From Bacteroidota bacterium (GTDB taxonomy: Bacteria > Bacteroidota > Bacteroidia > CAIKAF01): a stretch of 64,000 nt of DNA. Location: positions 20,385 to 84,384 of the forward strand of contig JAEZEQ010000017.1 in the NCBI GenBank assembly GCA_023432985.1. Reading direction: 5' to 3'. The first letter of the stretch is position 1. Each line of letters opens with the position of its first letter. Both the position numbers and the translations under genes were made by a program. Below, piece after piece: positions 1 through 7,854 of the stretch. The notes under the pieces are model-generated. The model was not told the DNA's origin. It saw only the letters and a program-made list of their open reading frames with translations, and made no database searches.

Positions 1-751
1 GGAATTTATAAAACAACTGGAAGAGATGCAACTCGATTTAATTATCGTTGTTGCCTTTAGAATGTTGCCCAAGGCCGTATGGTCTTTGCCAAAATACGGT
101 TGTTTCAATTTGCACGCCTCCCTATTGCCCGAATATAGAGGTGCAGCACCGATTAATCATGCCATAATGCAGGGCGAAAAGATAAGCGGTGTAAGCACTT
201 TCCTGATCGACGAACAAATAGATACCGGAAATATTTTATTGCAAAGCAAGGTCGATATACTCGACAGCGACGATGCAGGAACTTTGCACGACAAACTCAT
301 GCTGGCTGGAGCCGAACTAATCGCAGAAACCATAGATGCTATATATGCCAAAAGCGTCGTTCCGCGCAAACAACCAAAGAATGGGGAGGGTAAAATGGCT
401 CCGAAAATTTTTCCGGCCGATTGTTTTTTAAATGCTGCAGAAGATGTACACAGGGTGCATAATAAAATAAGGGGACTAAGTCCGTACCCCGGTGCACGTA
501 TTTACAGGCCGACGGAAAGCGGACAAAAGAAATTATTGAAAATATATAAGGCGGAAGTCAGCAACGAAATGGAAATGGAAACAGGACAATTTCAAAGTGA
601 CGGTAAGAGTTTTTTAAAATGGCAATGCCAAAATGGGACTTTATATTTGAAGGAAGTGCAGGAAGAAGGCAAAAAACGCATGGAAATAGGCGAATATTTG
701 AGGGGAATTAAGGATTTACCGGCGAATGGGAAGCTGTTTGGAGAGGTTTAA
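1..751 (+). CDS. fmt: methionyl-tRNA formyltransferase (5'-truncated by window)
   Basis: Adds a formyl group from 10-formyl-tetrahydrofolate to Met-tRNA(fMet) for translation initiation. The reading frame is already open at base 2, so the true start lies left of the window; the first ATG at 26 is internal. The visible part contains the family signature FNLHASLLPEYRGAAPIN (about residues 35-52 of the visible protein) with the catalytic Asn and His, and the Asp of QIDTGNIL, followed by the C-terminal tRNA-binding domain. A full protein is about 310 residues, so roughly 60 are missing. No clear terminator follows. The assignment is firm from the motif set. Confidence 0.96.
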   Translation, partial: EFIKQLEEMQLDLIIVVAFRMLPKAVWSLPKYGCFNLHASLLPEYRGAAPINHAIMQGEKISGVSTFLIDEQIDTGNILLQSKVDILDSDDAGTLHDKLMLAGAELIAETIDAIYAKSVVPRKQPKNGEGKMAPKIFPADCFLNAAEDVHRVHNKIRGLSPYPGARIYRPTESGQKKLLKIYKAEVSNEMEMETGQFQSDGKSFLKWQCQNGTLYLKEVQEEGKKRMEIGEYLRGIKDLPANGKLFGEV

Positions 752-790
752 ATATAGATTTCCCTTATTTTACAAGGCATATAGAGGGGT

Positions 791-902
791 TTTATTAACA
801 AAAGTTCGATTTTATTAACAATTTGGGATTTTTTTTTGCCTCGGGTATTGCACAGTATGGATTTGCGCCTACATTTGTGTAAGAAATGTTCAATTTATTA
901 AC
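791..902. repeat. three copies of tttattaac(a) around the HU promoter
   Basis: The 10-mer tttattaaca occurs at 791-800 and again at 811-820, exactly 20 bp apart (about two helical turns), and tttattaac recurs at 894-902. Two copies lie upstream of the putative -33 element of the HU promoter and one lies in the 5' leader. They may be protein-binding sites for control of HU, but the tract is AT-rich and chance similarity is possible. Confidence 0.3.
848..877 (+). promoter_or_regulatory. HU promoter (-33 TTG, -7 TACATTTG)
   Basis: TTG at 848-850 is followed after 19 bp by TACATTTG at 870-877. This fits the Bacteroidota housekeeping promoter consensus TTTG-N19-21-TAnnTTTG. Transcription would start near 882, giving a leader of about 40 nt. 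Confidence 0.7.
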
Positions 903-920
903 CAAAAACCAAAATCAAAA

Positions 921-1202
921 ATGAACAAAGCTGAATTAATCGATGCAATTGCATCAAAGGCTGGTCTTACAAAGGCTGATTCTAAAAAAGCATTAGATGC
1001 ATTTACTGAGTCAATCGCTGCTGAATTGAAAAAGAAAGGCGGACGTGTTGCTTTAGTTGGATTTGGATCTTTCACTGTATCTGAGCGTAAAGCCCGTACA
1101 GGACGTAATCCACAAACAGGAAAAGAAATCAAAATTCCTGCGAAAAAAGTAGTTCGCTTCAAAGCAGGTGCAGACCTTTCTAACGCTGTTGCTAAAAAGT
1201 AA
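921..1202 (+). CDS. hup: HU family DNA-binding protein
   Basis: Small basic nucleoid protein of 93 residues that binds and bends DNA as a dimer. It has the typical N-terminus MNKAELIDAIA, the VGFGSFTV hinge (about residues 47-54), and the DNA-binding beta-arm with R-x-GRNPQTGKEI (about 60-71). Length and motif order match the HU/IHF family throughout. It is monocistronic, between its own promoter and a terminator. Codon choice favours GCT, GGT and TCT more than the neighbouring genes do, as expected for a highly expressed gene. No Shine-Dalgarno is seen; the ATG is preceded by an A-rich stretch. Confidence 0.97.
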   Translation: MNKAELIDAIASKAGLTKADSKKALDAFTESIAAELKKKGGRVALVGFGSFTVSERKARTGRNPQTGKEIKIPAKKVVRFKAGADLSNAVAKK

Positions 1203-1220
1203 TCAGTCGACAAGAAAATG

Positions 1221-1250
1221 AAAAACCTCAGCCTTGGTTGAGGTTTTTTT
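1221..1250 (+). terminator. rho-independent terminator of HU
   Basis: AAAAACCTCA (1221-1230) pairs with TGAGGTTTTT (1239-1248) around an 8-nt loop and runs into a T tract. Confidence 0.85.
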
Positions 1251-1282
1251 TATGTCCATACGCAAGACCGGATAAAAAATAG

Positions 1283-1290
1283 TACTTTTG
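1283..1290 (+). promoter_or_regulatory. efp -7 element TACTTTTG
   Basis: An exact TAnnTTTG match that ends 16 nt before the efp ATG. No good -33 TTTG is seen at the usual distance. Confidence 0.55.
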
Positions 1291-1306
1291 AGCCAAATTT
1301 TTATAT

Positions 1307-1873
1307 ATGGCAACTGTAGCAGATATCAGACGCGGCTTATGCATTACGCACAATAATGACCTTTATGTAGTAGTTGAGTTTTTACGTTTTCAATCCGGAA
1401 GAGGTTCTTCGAATATGCGTACCAAACTGAAGAGCATAACCACGGGTAAAATCATAGATCATACCTTCGGTGGAGATGAGAAAATCGATATTCAAACTAT
1501 TGAAAGAAGACCACATCAGTTTTTATACAAAGATGATGAGACCTATACTTTTATGAATACCGAAAACTATGAGCAGGTAGCCTTAACGGAAGATATGATT
1601 GATGCACCTGAATTCCTGGTAGATGGAATGGAAGGCATTGAGCTTGTATTTCATGCCGAAAAAGAAATTCCTTTATTTGCCGAATTACCACAATTTGCCG
1701 AAGTGGAAGTAACCTATACCGAACCCGGAGTAAAGGGAGATTCTTCCGGCAGTCCGCTCAAACCTGCTATGGTAGAAAATAAAATACGCATCATGGTGCC
1801 ACTCTTTGTAGAACAGGGCGAACGAATTAAAGTAGATACCAAAAGCAAAGAATATAAAGAACGTGTAAAATAA
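1307..1873 (+). CDS. efp: translation elongation factor P, Arg32 type
   Basis: EF-P binds stalled ribosomes next to the P-site tRNA and relieves stalling at polyproline. The 188-residue length and three-domain layout fit: KOW-like N-domain (1-65), OB domain (66-130) and C-domain ending in KVDTKSKEYKERVK. The signature YTEPGVKGDSSG is present at about residues 138-149. The tip of the domain I loop reads SGRGSSN with Arg32 where Escherichia coli has the beta-lysylated Lys34. Arg at this place is known from EarP-rhamnosylated EF-Ps; whether this organism modifies it is unknown and no earP lies in the window. It is followed after 4 nt by the LpxD-type gene, so the two are probably co-transcribed. 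Confidence 0.95.
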   Translation: MATVADIRRGLCITHNNDLYVVVEFLRFQSGRGSSNMRTKLKSITTGKIIDHTFGGDEKIDIQTIERRPHQFLYKDDETYTFMNTENYEQVALTEDMIDAPEFLVDGMEGIELVFHAEKEIPLFAELPQFAEVEVTYTEPGVKGDSSGSPLKPAMVENKIRIMVPLFVEQGERIKVDTKSKEYKERVK

Positions 1874-1877
1874 GCCT

Positions 1878-2825
1878 ATGAAATTCGAAAAGCCACTTTC
1901 TTTATCGCTTATTGCCGAAATCATAGGTGCCGAAATTATAGGCGATGCGCATTTTAAAGCAAGCGGGATAAATGAAATTCATATGGTCGAAGAAGGAGAT
2001 ATTACCTTCACAGACCATCCGAAATATTTCAAAAAATCCCTGCAAAGTGCAGCTTCGGTGGTAATAATAAACGCCATACCGGAAGACTCTATGGGTAAGC
2101 ATTTGCTTTTGCATCCGGATCCTTTTTCCGCACTAAAAAAACTCATACATTTTTGTAAGCCCGATCTGGATAAACCCAGTAGTGCCATTCCGGCATCAGC
2201 ATATATAGATCCCAGTGTGGTTATGGCTCCGAATGTGCATATCGGAGAAAATGTACACATCGGAAAAAACACCATCATTCACGCCAATGTTGTTATTTAC
2301 CGGGATGTAACTATAGGCGAAAATTGTATTATCCATGCAGGCTCGGTTATTGGCGCTGATGCTTTTTATTTTAAAAGAAGAGAGGATAATTACGACAAAT
2401 TTTCGACCTGCGGAACGGTAGTTATAGGCAATAATGTAGAAATCGGCGCTTTGTGCACCATAGACCGTGGGGTAACCGGTGCAACCAGCATAGGCGACAA
2501 CAGCAAATTCGATAATCAGGTACATATTGGTCACGATACCTTTGTGGGACAAAGAGTGTTGATGGCGGCTCAATGTGCCGTGGCCGGTGTATGCCGTATT
2601 GAAGATGATGTGATATTATGGGGACAAATTGGCGTAACCAAAGAAATAACCATAGGCAAAGGCGCTCAGGTTTTAGCCAAATCGGGTGTGATTGAAAATT
2701 TACAAGCCGGAAAAAGATATCTTGGAAATCCGACCAGTGAGGCTTTTGCTAAAAACAGGGAATGGATTTTGCTGAAAAAGCTTCCTCAAATTGTAAAGGC
2801 ACTCGAAAAAAATAAGTGGTTATAA
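1878..2825 (+). CDS. lpxD: LpxD-family UDP-3-O-acylglucosamine N-acyltransferase
   Basis: A left-handed beta-helix acyltransferase of the lipid A pathway that transfers a hydroxyacyl chain from acyl carrier protein to the 2-amino group of UDP-3-O-acyl-glucosamine. Residues 1-100 form the N-terminal LpxD domain; residues 105-270 carry hexapeptide repeats such as VHIGEN, VTIGEN and VVIGNN. His219 in the stretch DNQVHIGHDTFVG sits where the catalytic His of LpxD is found. Bacteroidota often carry a second LpxD-like gene beside efp, so this may be that paralogue rather than the main lpxD. The last 6 bases overlap the convergent gene at 2820-3101. Confidence 0.85.
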   Translation: MKFEKPLSLSLIAEIIGAEIIGDAHFKASGINEIHMVEEGDITFTDHPKYFKKSLQSAASVVIINAIPEDSMGKHLLLHPDPFSALKKLIHFCKPDLDKPSSAIPASAYIDPSVVMAPNVHIGENVHIGKNTIIHANVVIYRDVTIGENCIIHAGSVIGADAFYFKRREDNYDKFSTCGTVVIGNNVEIGALCTIDRGVTGATSIGDNSKFDNQVHIGHDTFVGQRVLMAAQCAVAGVCRIEDDVILWGQIGVTKEITIGKGAQVLAKSGVIENLQAGKRYLGNPTSEAFAKNREWILLKKLPQIVKALEKNKWL

Positions 2826-3101
2826 CTCTACGTCAATCACCGCATCTAAAGGAATATAAACGCCGCTCTTAAGGGCTATTCCTTTGTTATCGGCACTCCA
2901 AACCGTTGTTTCCACTGCACGCGGCCCCAACTCTGTTTCAAAAACAATACGCACTTTCCCCTTGTAGCCGTTACCCAACAACATGGCTTTTTCCATTTTG
3001 CTGCGTAATAATTTTTCGTCTTCACTGGTCATTTCACCATGGCGATGAATAATGTCGAATGAGGGAATTTCTTCTTTGGTTATTAAAGGTATATTTTTCA
3101 T
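2820..3101 (-). CDS. conserved hypothetical protein, 93 aa
   Basis: A small soluble protein without signal peptide or membrane segment. The N-terminal third is charged and probably helical (SEDEKLLRSKMEKAM), and the C-terminal half looks like a small beta-barrel (KGKVRIVFETELGPRAVETT, ending IPLDAVIDVEL). Proteins of this pattern, with a VETTVW motif before a C-terminal IPL/I-V strand, are common and uncharacterised in Bacteroidota, from memory. It converges with the LpxD gene and their stop regions overlap by 6 bp. Function unknown. Confidence 0.7.
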   Translation of the reverse strand: MKNIPLITKEEIPSFDIIHRHGEMTSEDEKLLRSKMEKAMLLGNGYKGKVRIVFETELGPRAVETTVWSADNKGIALKSGVYIPLDAVIDVEL

Positions 3102-3164
3102 AGGTAATAAATTCTACTCCTTTGTAAACTGTTTTTTTACTAAATAGGTTTCATTTTTGCACAC

Positions 3165-3195
3165 AAAAAAAGCAGGTCCCAAAAAGGACCTGCTT
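3165..3195 (-). terminator. terminator of the minus-strand lipoprotein gene
   Basis: AAGCAGGTCC (3170-3179) and GGACCTGCTT (3186-3195) form a perfect 10-bp stem. On the minus strand the hairpin is followed by a run of T (the A run at 3165-3171). Confidence 0.85.
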
Positions 3196-3217
3196 TACAT
3201 AATAGGCTGAGTGATTG

Positions 3218-4087
3218 TTATGGCTTCACCACTTCAATTACACAGTATTTTGATGCTTTCCAAAATGCTTCGGCATCTTTAATTTCCAATTTATCACCGC
3301 TCAATGTAAAACTACTTGTAGGATGTGCACTCAACATTTTCACTTTTTTCGCTCCAATCTGAATTACATTCAATGTCCGACTATCCCCTTTGCTAAAATA
3401 ATTACTTCCAAAATTTAAGGTCTTAGCACGTGCACCGCTAAAACTTCCATCGTTAGAAATTACGCCATTATTTATCAATTCCCGCTTGGTTCCAAAGGTA
3501 TAATAAACTGTACTCATAGCATCATCTTTCGACGCTAAAGCCAAATCTTTGGTAGCAATATCCGTGCTTAAAGAATCCATAGATCTGTTCAAGCTCTCCA
3601 CCTGATAATTCATCGCAATCAATTTCTGATTCAACGATTCGATTTCAGCATCTTTTTCAGCAATCATTAATTGCAAGCGCTCTATAGACTTTTCGAATTC
3701 TGCCACTTTCATATTGCTGTTTTTTAACTTCTTCTGAAGTGATGCAATTTGTTTCTTATTGGCATCCATCAAATCATTAATGGATTGAATTTCGGCTTCG
3801 ATACGCGCCTTGGCGTCGCCTTGCGTTTCCGCGTTTTCCGGATTGGAAGCTGCAATGCTTTTCTCCTTATTCTGAATGGTCAGCAAATTGTTTTCAATCT
3901 CGTTGAAGTCGGCCATAATATCGCTGAATTGCTGATCACGACCTCCTAATTCTTCCGCCAATCGGGCATTCTCCAACTTCATTTTCTCCAACTCTTCTTT
4001 GGCACCATTGTCTAAGGCCCCACACCCGCCTACCAATAAAGCAGAAAGGAAGGTAATACCTAAAGCGAAATTTTTCATTGTTTTCAT
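3218..4087 (-). CDS. coiled-coil lipoprotein
   Basis: A predicted outer-envelope lipoprotein of 289 residues. The N-terminus has a hydrophobic core followed by the lipobox V-G-G-C with Cys22. Residues about 28-190 are a long heptad-rich coiled coil of Glu, Lys, Leu and Asn. The C-terminal 90 residues form a small beta-rich domain (YYTFGTKRELINNG onwards) seen in uncharacterised Bacteroidota coiled-coil lipoproteins. The gene lies 28 nt downstream of a second small lipoprotein gene on the same strand and is closed by its own terminator, so the pair is probably one transcript. The function is not known; a structural or spacer role is only a guess. Confidence 0.75.
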   Translation of the reverse strand: MKTMKNFALGITFLSALLVGGCGALDNGAKEELEKMKLENARLAEELGGRDQQFSDIMADFNEIENNLLTIQNKEKSIAASNPENAETQGDAKARIEAEIQSINDLMDANKKQIASLQKKLKNSNMKVAEFEKSIERLQLMIAEKDAEIESLNQKLIAMNYQVESLNRSMDSLSTDIATKDLALASKDDAMSTVYYTFGTKRELINNGVISNDGSFSGARAKTLNFGSNYFSKGDSRTLNVIQIGAKKVKMLSAHPTSSFTLSGDKLEIKDAEAFWKASKYCVIEVVKP

Positions 4088-4115
4088 CTTATTTTAATTT
4101 ATTGGTTTACAAAAA

Positions 4116-4319
4116 TTATTCTGTAACCTCTGCGCAATTGTAAGATTGAAAAATCCAAGATTGTTGAAAATCTCTACGTTCGTCAGCATCTTTACTGCAA
4201 AGCTCTTGTACTTCTCCTTCTACACCGGTAATAGGCGTACATTTAATACAAACTTCGGCTTCGCATGAACTCAATGCAACGATGGCAGAAACTCCTAAAA
4301 TAATAGCAAATTTTTTCAT
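4116..4319 (-). CDS. small cysteine-containing lipoprotein, 67 aa
   Basis: A short exported protein with hydrophobic signal sequence and lipobox A-L-S-S-C (Cys19). The mature part of 49 residues has four further cysteines (VCIKC, a Cys about 15 residues later, and YNC near the end), which suggests disulfides or metal binding in the periplasm. A strong promoter lies upstream at 4339-4369, which supports expression. No family recognised. Confidence 0.65.
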   Translation of the reverse strand: MKKFAIILGVSAIVALSSCEAEVCIKCTPITGVEGEVQELCSKDADERRDFQQSWIFQSYNCAEVTE

Positions 4320-4338
4320 ATTCTTTATCTGTTTGCAA

Positions 4339-4369
4339 CAAAGGTATGCATAAAGATAAACTGAACAAA
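4339..4369 (-). promoter_or_regulatory. promoter of the small lipoprotein gene
   Basis: On the minus strand, TTTG (complement of 4366-4369) and TACCTTTG (complement of 4339-4346) are 19 bp apart, a full match to the Bacteroidota consensus. It ends 19 nt before the ATG at 4319. Confidence 0.75.
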
Positions 4370-4446
4370 TGAAAGCAGATTATTCTCACAACATTTTTTG
4401 TAATTTGTGGAATCAATCTCCACTAAACACAATTTGAGGAAATTGC

Positions 4447-6882
4447 CTAGAATGGGTAACCAATGGCAAAGTTCCAACGTACATCCCTAAATCTTGTGTA
4501 TTTTATCCTCCATGGGTCTGTGTCGCTGGGCTGGGTTCCATCGGTATTGTTTACGGAAGCCGGATTGTAAACCGGAATAGCCGGATCGAGCCTGAATATG
4601 AAAAAGCCCAAATTTAATCGTATCCCCAAGCCTATGCTCAATGCTATTTCTTTGTAAAAACGCTGAAAGGAAAATTCGCCGAATTCCCTGGATGCATCTT
4701 TACGCAATAACCAAATATTTCCCGCATCTGCAAATAATCCCAACTCAATCTGATTGGTCAGTTTTATACGCTCCTCAAGCGAAAAAAGTATTTTTATATC
4801 TCCGAATTGATCGAATAATCCCCCCGAATAATGGGATCCGGGTCCCATGCGCCGCGCAATAAATCCACGCAAATCATTAGCCCCTGCAGCCGAAAAGGAT
4901 TTCTCGAATGGCAAACTTGCCGAATTCCCATAAGGCAAACCTATACCCAAAAATCCGCGAAATGCCAAGGTGCTGCGCGAACCGGATGCCCAATAATTTC
5001 TAAAGTCTACATCCACTTTGGCATATTGTGCAAAAGGAATATACGAAATTAAATAACGACCATTGGCGTCTTGCTTAAATTTAAAGGCTTTCGCCAATCC
5101 GTACATAATATTCCCACCATACTCTATTCCTGCTCTAAAGGTGTTGAAATTGCCGGGTGTATTGCTTTTATAATTGGAGAAAAAATACTGATAGGAACTG
5201 ACCAAAATAATCTGATTGGTGAAACTGTTCAATAAAAAACCATCCTTACTTTTCTTGAGATTTTCTCTGAATTTATCGGATAATTGTACGCGAATTACGC
5301 TAAGTTCGGCCAAATTAAACCTATGCTTCTTATAGGGTATATCATTCCACTCATATCCGAAATAAAATCCGCTCAAAAATCGGGAATAGTCGGGCCGCGT
5401 TTGATAGGTCAACGGAATACGTATGGTCGTCAAGGGCGAATTACGTTTGGAATATCGCCCTATGTTAAACGGCACTAAAAACTTGGGGAATTTTAAGGAC
5501 AGTTCGCCCCCAAATTCCAGGGTATTGAATATACGCCTTAAATTGGTGAAGGTAGTGTCGTTGATAATCTGACTCTCTGCACGGGCAAATAATCTAAACT
5601 CCAATTGCTCCGCCCCAAAAAATGAATTCTTGTTTATATAAGAAAAATTGGTCTCTATTCCCGGATAGGCTCCGGTGGTCGTACCCTGAACCGAGACTCC
5701 AACACTTTGCCTCTTGGTCGGCGAAAGTTTGATATGGCAATCTAACCATGCCTGACCATGCTTTATTTCGACATAACTATAGTCTATATTGATGTATTTA
5801 AAGTTGCGTAATGAGGATAAATTTTGATAGGTTAATGCATGATCCTCCGAATTATAAAAGCCATTCGCTTCCATTATCACCTGCTTTGCCAATATGCGCG
5901 GCTTGTATTTTAAATTCCCATTATGCAAAATGATATAAGGATGATGATCCAAAATAAAGGTATCTGCGTAGAGATATTTCTGATCAATACCCGGCTGGTA
6001 GTCAGGCTCTATATAGATATGGCGAATTTTACTATGATAATGCTCTTTTATTTGAACCGTATCATTGTTCTTATTGGTCATCGACAAATTGGGCGGAATC
6101 ACCCGTAAGGCCAAATCTATAGAATCATTTGCCAATCCGGTATCCGCCTCAAATTCTATATACTGAGAATTGAAAAAGAAATAACCCTTTTTAGAAAGCT
6201 CTTTGGCAATACGCATTCGCTCCTCATCCAAAACATCTAAATCGAATCTATCCCCTTTTTTCAGTGCCGATTTTTCTATGATTTTCAATGCTTCGAAATC
6301 CTTCCGCATGGCCGGATTATCAATCATCCAGGTTATATTCCTGTATACATGCGGATTTCCGCGTTGAACAAAATAATGTTTAATTACTTTTTTGCGTCCT
6401 TTATACTCCGTACTATCGCTGATTTTAGCATGGAAATATCCCTTGTTGAAAAGATATTGTTCCATGTTCGACAAGGAAAGCTGACTCAAGGTACTGTCAT
6501 AAATAGTAGGCGGCTCACCAAATTTCATTAATCGCTTCCCGAACACAGGTTTATACTCTTTTTCGGGTTTTCCTTTGGCCAGCCTTTTCTTGTTTTTCTC
6601 ATCGGTAAGGGAATCTTTACGCAGTTGATTCCGCTGCATTTTCTCCTGATCTACCAAATTGTAAACAAAAAGATTAAAACGCCATATCCCCAATAATTTC
6701 TTATTGGGCTTTTGAAGTACATAATCCTCCACATCTAATAAACCCTCTTTCTTATTTTCTTTTACTATTTTATTTTTCACCAATAGGCGCTCCCCTTCGG
6801 CAAGTTTGCGGGTGGGGCTGCAGCCTGCGACAATGACAAGCAATATGAGTAAAAAAAAATGCGATTTTCCGGGGCTATTCAT
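4447..6882 (-). CDS. tamL: TamL, BamA/TamA-like outer-membrane lipoprotein
   Basis: An Omp85-superfamily outer-membrane protein of 811 residues, the lipidated TamA counterpart of Bacteroidota, which works with TamB in outer-membrane assembly. The signal sequence ends in I-V-A-G-C with lipobox Cys21. Residues about 30-400 correspond to POTRA-like domains and 400-811 to the C-terminal beta-barrel (alternating aromatic strands, SAAGANDLRGF, GLGIRLNLGFFIFRLD, terminal WNFAIGYPF). The N-terminal lipidation and the SpoU methyltransferase gene divergent from it are typical of tamL loci. In Flavobacteriia tamB usually follows; here two small lipoprotein genes follow instead, so tamB must be elsewhere. 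Confidence 0.9.
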   Translation of the reverse strand: MNSPGKSHFFLLILLVIVAGCSPTRKLAEGERLLVKNKIVKENKKEGLLDVEDYVLQKPNKKLLGIWRFNLFVYNLVDQEKMQRNQLRKDSLTDEKNKKRLAKGKPEKEYKPVFGKRLMKFGEPPTIYDSTLSQLSLSNMEQYLFNKGYFHAKISDSTEYKGRKKVIKHYFVQRGNPHVYRNITWMIDNPAMRKDFEALKIIEKSALKKGDRFDLDVLDEERMRIAKELSKKGYFFFNSQYIEFEADTGLANDSIDLALRVIPPNLSMTNKNNDTVQIKEHYHSKIRHIYIEPDYQPGIDQKYLYADTFILDHHPYIILHNGNLKYKPRILAKQVIMEANGFYNSEDHALTYQNLSSLRNFKYINIDYSYVEIKHGQAWLDCHIKLSPTKRQSVGVSVQGTTTGAYPGIETNFSYINKNSFFGAEQLEFRLFARAESQIINDTTFTNLRRIFNTLEFGGELSLKFPKFLVPFNIGRYSKRNSPLTTIRIPLTYQTRPDYSRFLSGFYFGYEWNDIPYKKHRFNLAELSVIRVQLSDKFRENLKKSKDGFLLNSFTNQIILVSSYQYFFSNYKSNTPGNFNTFRAGIEYGGNIMYGLAKAFKFKQDANGRYLISYIPFAQYAKVDVDFRNYWASGSRSTLAFRGFLGIGLPYGNSASLPFEKSFSAAGANDLRGFIARRMGPGSHYSGGLFDQFGDIKILFSLEERIKLTNQIELGLFADAGNIWLLRKDASREFGEFSFQRFYKEIALSIGLGIRLNLGFFIFRLDPAIPVYNPASVNNTDGTQPSDTDPWRIKYTRFRDVRWNFAIGYPF

Positions 6883-6897
6883 AACCTATTTTCACAA

Positions 6898-6905
6898 CAA
6901 ATATA
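6898..6905 (-). promoter_or_regulatory. tamL -7 element TATATTTG
   Basis: The complement of CAAATATA at 6898-6905 is TATATTTG, 15 nt before the tamL ATG. No convincing -33 element was found. Confidence 0.5.
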
Positions 6906-6936
6906 AAACATAGCAGCACGAATAAAAATCAGGTTG

Positions 6937-6944
6937 TACTTTTG
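6937..6944 (+). promoter_or_regulatory. -7 element TACTTTTG, 4 nt before ATG
   Basis: An exact TAnnTTTG match ending 4 nt upstream of the ATG at 6949, so transcription should begin at or next to the start codon. It also shows that the upstream in-frame TTG at 6934 is not the start. Confidence 0.6.
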
Positions 6945-6948
6945 TGGT

Positions 6949-7689
6949 ATGTTGAGCGAAAAAATACGAAAAAAAGTACAATCTCTCCATTTGAAGAAAA
7001 ACAGAATGGAAGAAGGTTTATTTCTGGCCGAAGGTCATAAATGTGTAAAAGATTTATTGGATAACGGAGCCGAAGCGCAATGGATCTTCTATAACAATCC
7101 AAAACCCGACTATTTACCCGAAAAAATCAGCTTTCCTGTCGATGAAAAGGACCTAAAAAAACTGAGCTTACAATCCACCCCCTCTGGAATTATCGGGGTA
7201 TTTAAACAAAAAACATACCTCCCCGACAATCCAATTTTCGCTCAAGGTCCACGCCTGTATTTGGACGGATTACAAGATCCGGGCAATCTGGGCACCATCA
7301 TCCGAAGTGCACATTGGTTCGGCATTCAGTCGGTTTTACTCAGCCCCGATTGTGTGGAATGGTATAACCCCAAAACCGTACAAAGTACTATGGGCAGCCT
7401 CCTCTCCATACCTTATTTATATTGCCGCACGGAAGAACTGCAACAGCTCAAAAATAATTCCAGACTCATTTGCGCTGATATGGACGGCACGGATATAAGG
7501 GAATTCAATACAGAAACTAATGATATTATCGTCATAGGAAATGAAAGTAAAGGCGTCTCCCAAACATTGAAAGAAATGGCCGACCTAAGTGTACATATCC
7601 CGGCCGCAAACCGCAATAATAAGCCCGAATCACTAAATGCAGCTATTACAGTGGCCATTTTTTTGTTTAAACAAATGAAATCTTTGTAA
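6949..7689 (+). CDS. SpoU/TrmH-family RNA 2'-O-methyltransferase
   Basis: An S-adenosylmethionine-dependent ribose methyltransferase of the SPOUT class acting on rRNA or tRNA. The N-terminal 90 residues form the L30e-like substrate-binding domain (EEGLFLAEGHKCVKDLL). The knotted catalytic domain shows the three family motifs: LDGLQDPGNLGTIIRSA, IIVIGNESKGVS and the C-terminal IPAANRNNKPESLNAAITVAI. The ATG at 6949 is chosen because a promoter box occupies 6937-6944; the frame opens earlier only through TTG. It is divergent from tamL, a frequent arrangement in this phylum. Exact target base unknown. Confidence 0.9.
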   Translation: MLSEKIRKKVQSLHLKKNRMEEGLFLAEGHKCVKDLLDNGAEAQWIFYNNPKPDYLPEKISFPVDEKDLKKLSLQSTPSGIIGVFKQKTYLPDNPIFAQGPRLYLDGLQDPGNLGTIIRSAHWFGIQSVLLSPDCVEWYNPKTVQSTMGSLLSIPYLYCRTEELQQLKNNSRLICADMDGTDIREFNTETNDIIVIGNESKGVSQTLKEMADLSVHIPAANRNNKPESLNAAITVAIFLFKQMKSL

Positions 7690-7728
7690 CCTTTTTTTTC
7701 AGCATACGTTAAAAATAGGAAAGAAATA

Positions 7729-7759
7729 TTTGCATTTCATTTTTCAAGATATATCTTTG
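7729..7759 (+). promoter_or_regulatory. promoter of ECF sigma gene
   Basis: TTTG at 7729-7732 and TATCTTTG at 7752-7759 are separated by 19 bp, a full consensus match. The leader would be about 90 nt and contains a small hairpin AGGCA/TGCCT at 7818-7831. Confidence 0.7.
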
Positions 7760-7854
7760 TCCATTATTCAAATAATTTAAAAAGAAAAGCGCCTATAGAA
7801 TACACGATTACCTTGTCAGGCAATAATGCCTAAACAGATCTAAAGACTACTGTT

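Noticed and set aside
4641..5478. Plus-strand ORFs inside tamL
   Set aside because: Antisense shadows without start signals or recognisable domains; tamL is intact on the other strand.
6934..6948. TTG start for the SpoU methyltransferase
   Set aside because: The -7 box at 6937-6944 lies inside this extension; ATG at 6949 fits both promoter and family start.
7801..7854. Riboswitch in the leader of the first ECF sigma gene
   Set aside because: Only one 5-bp hairpin is visible; no known riboswitch pattern could be made out.
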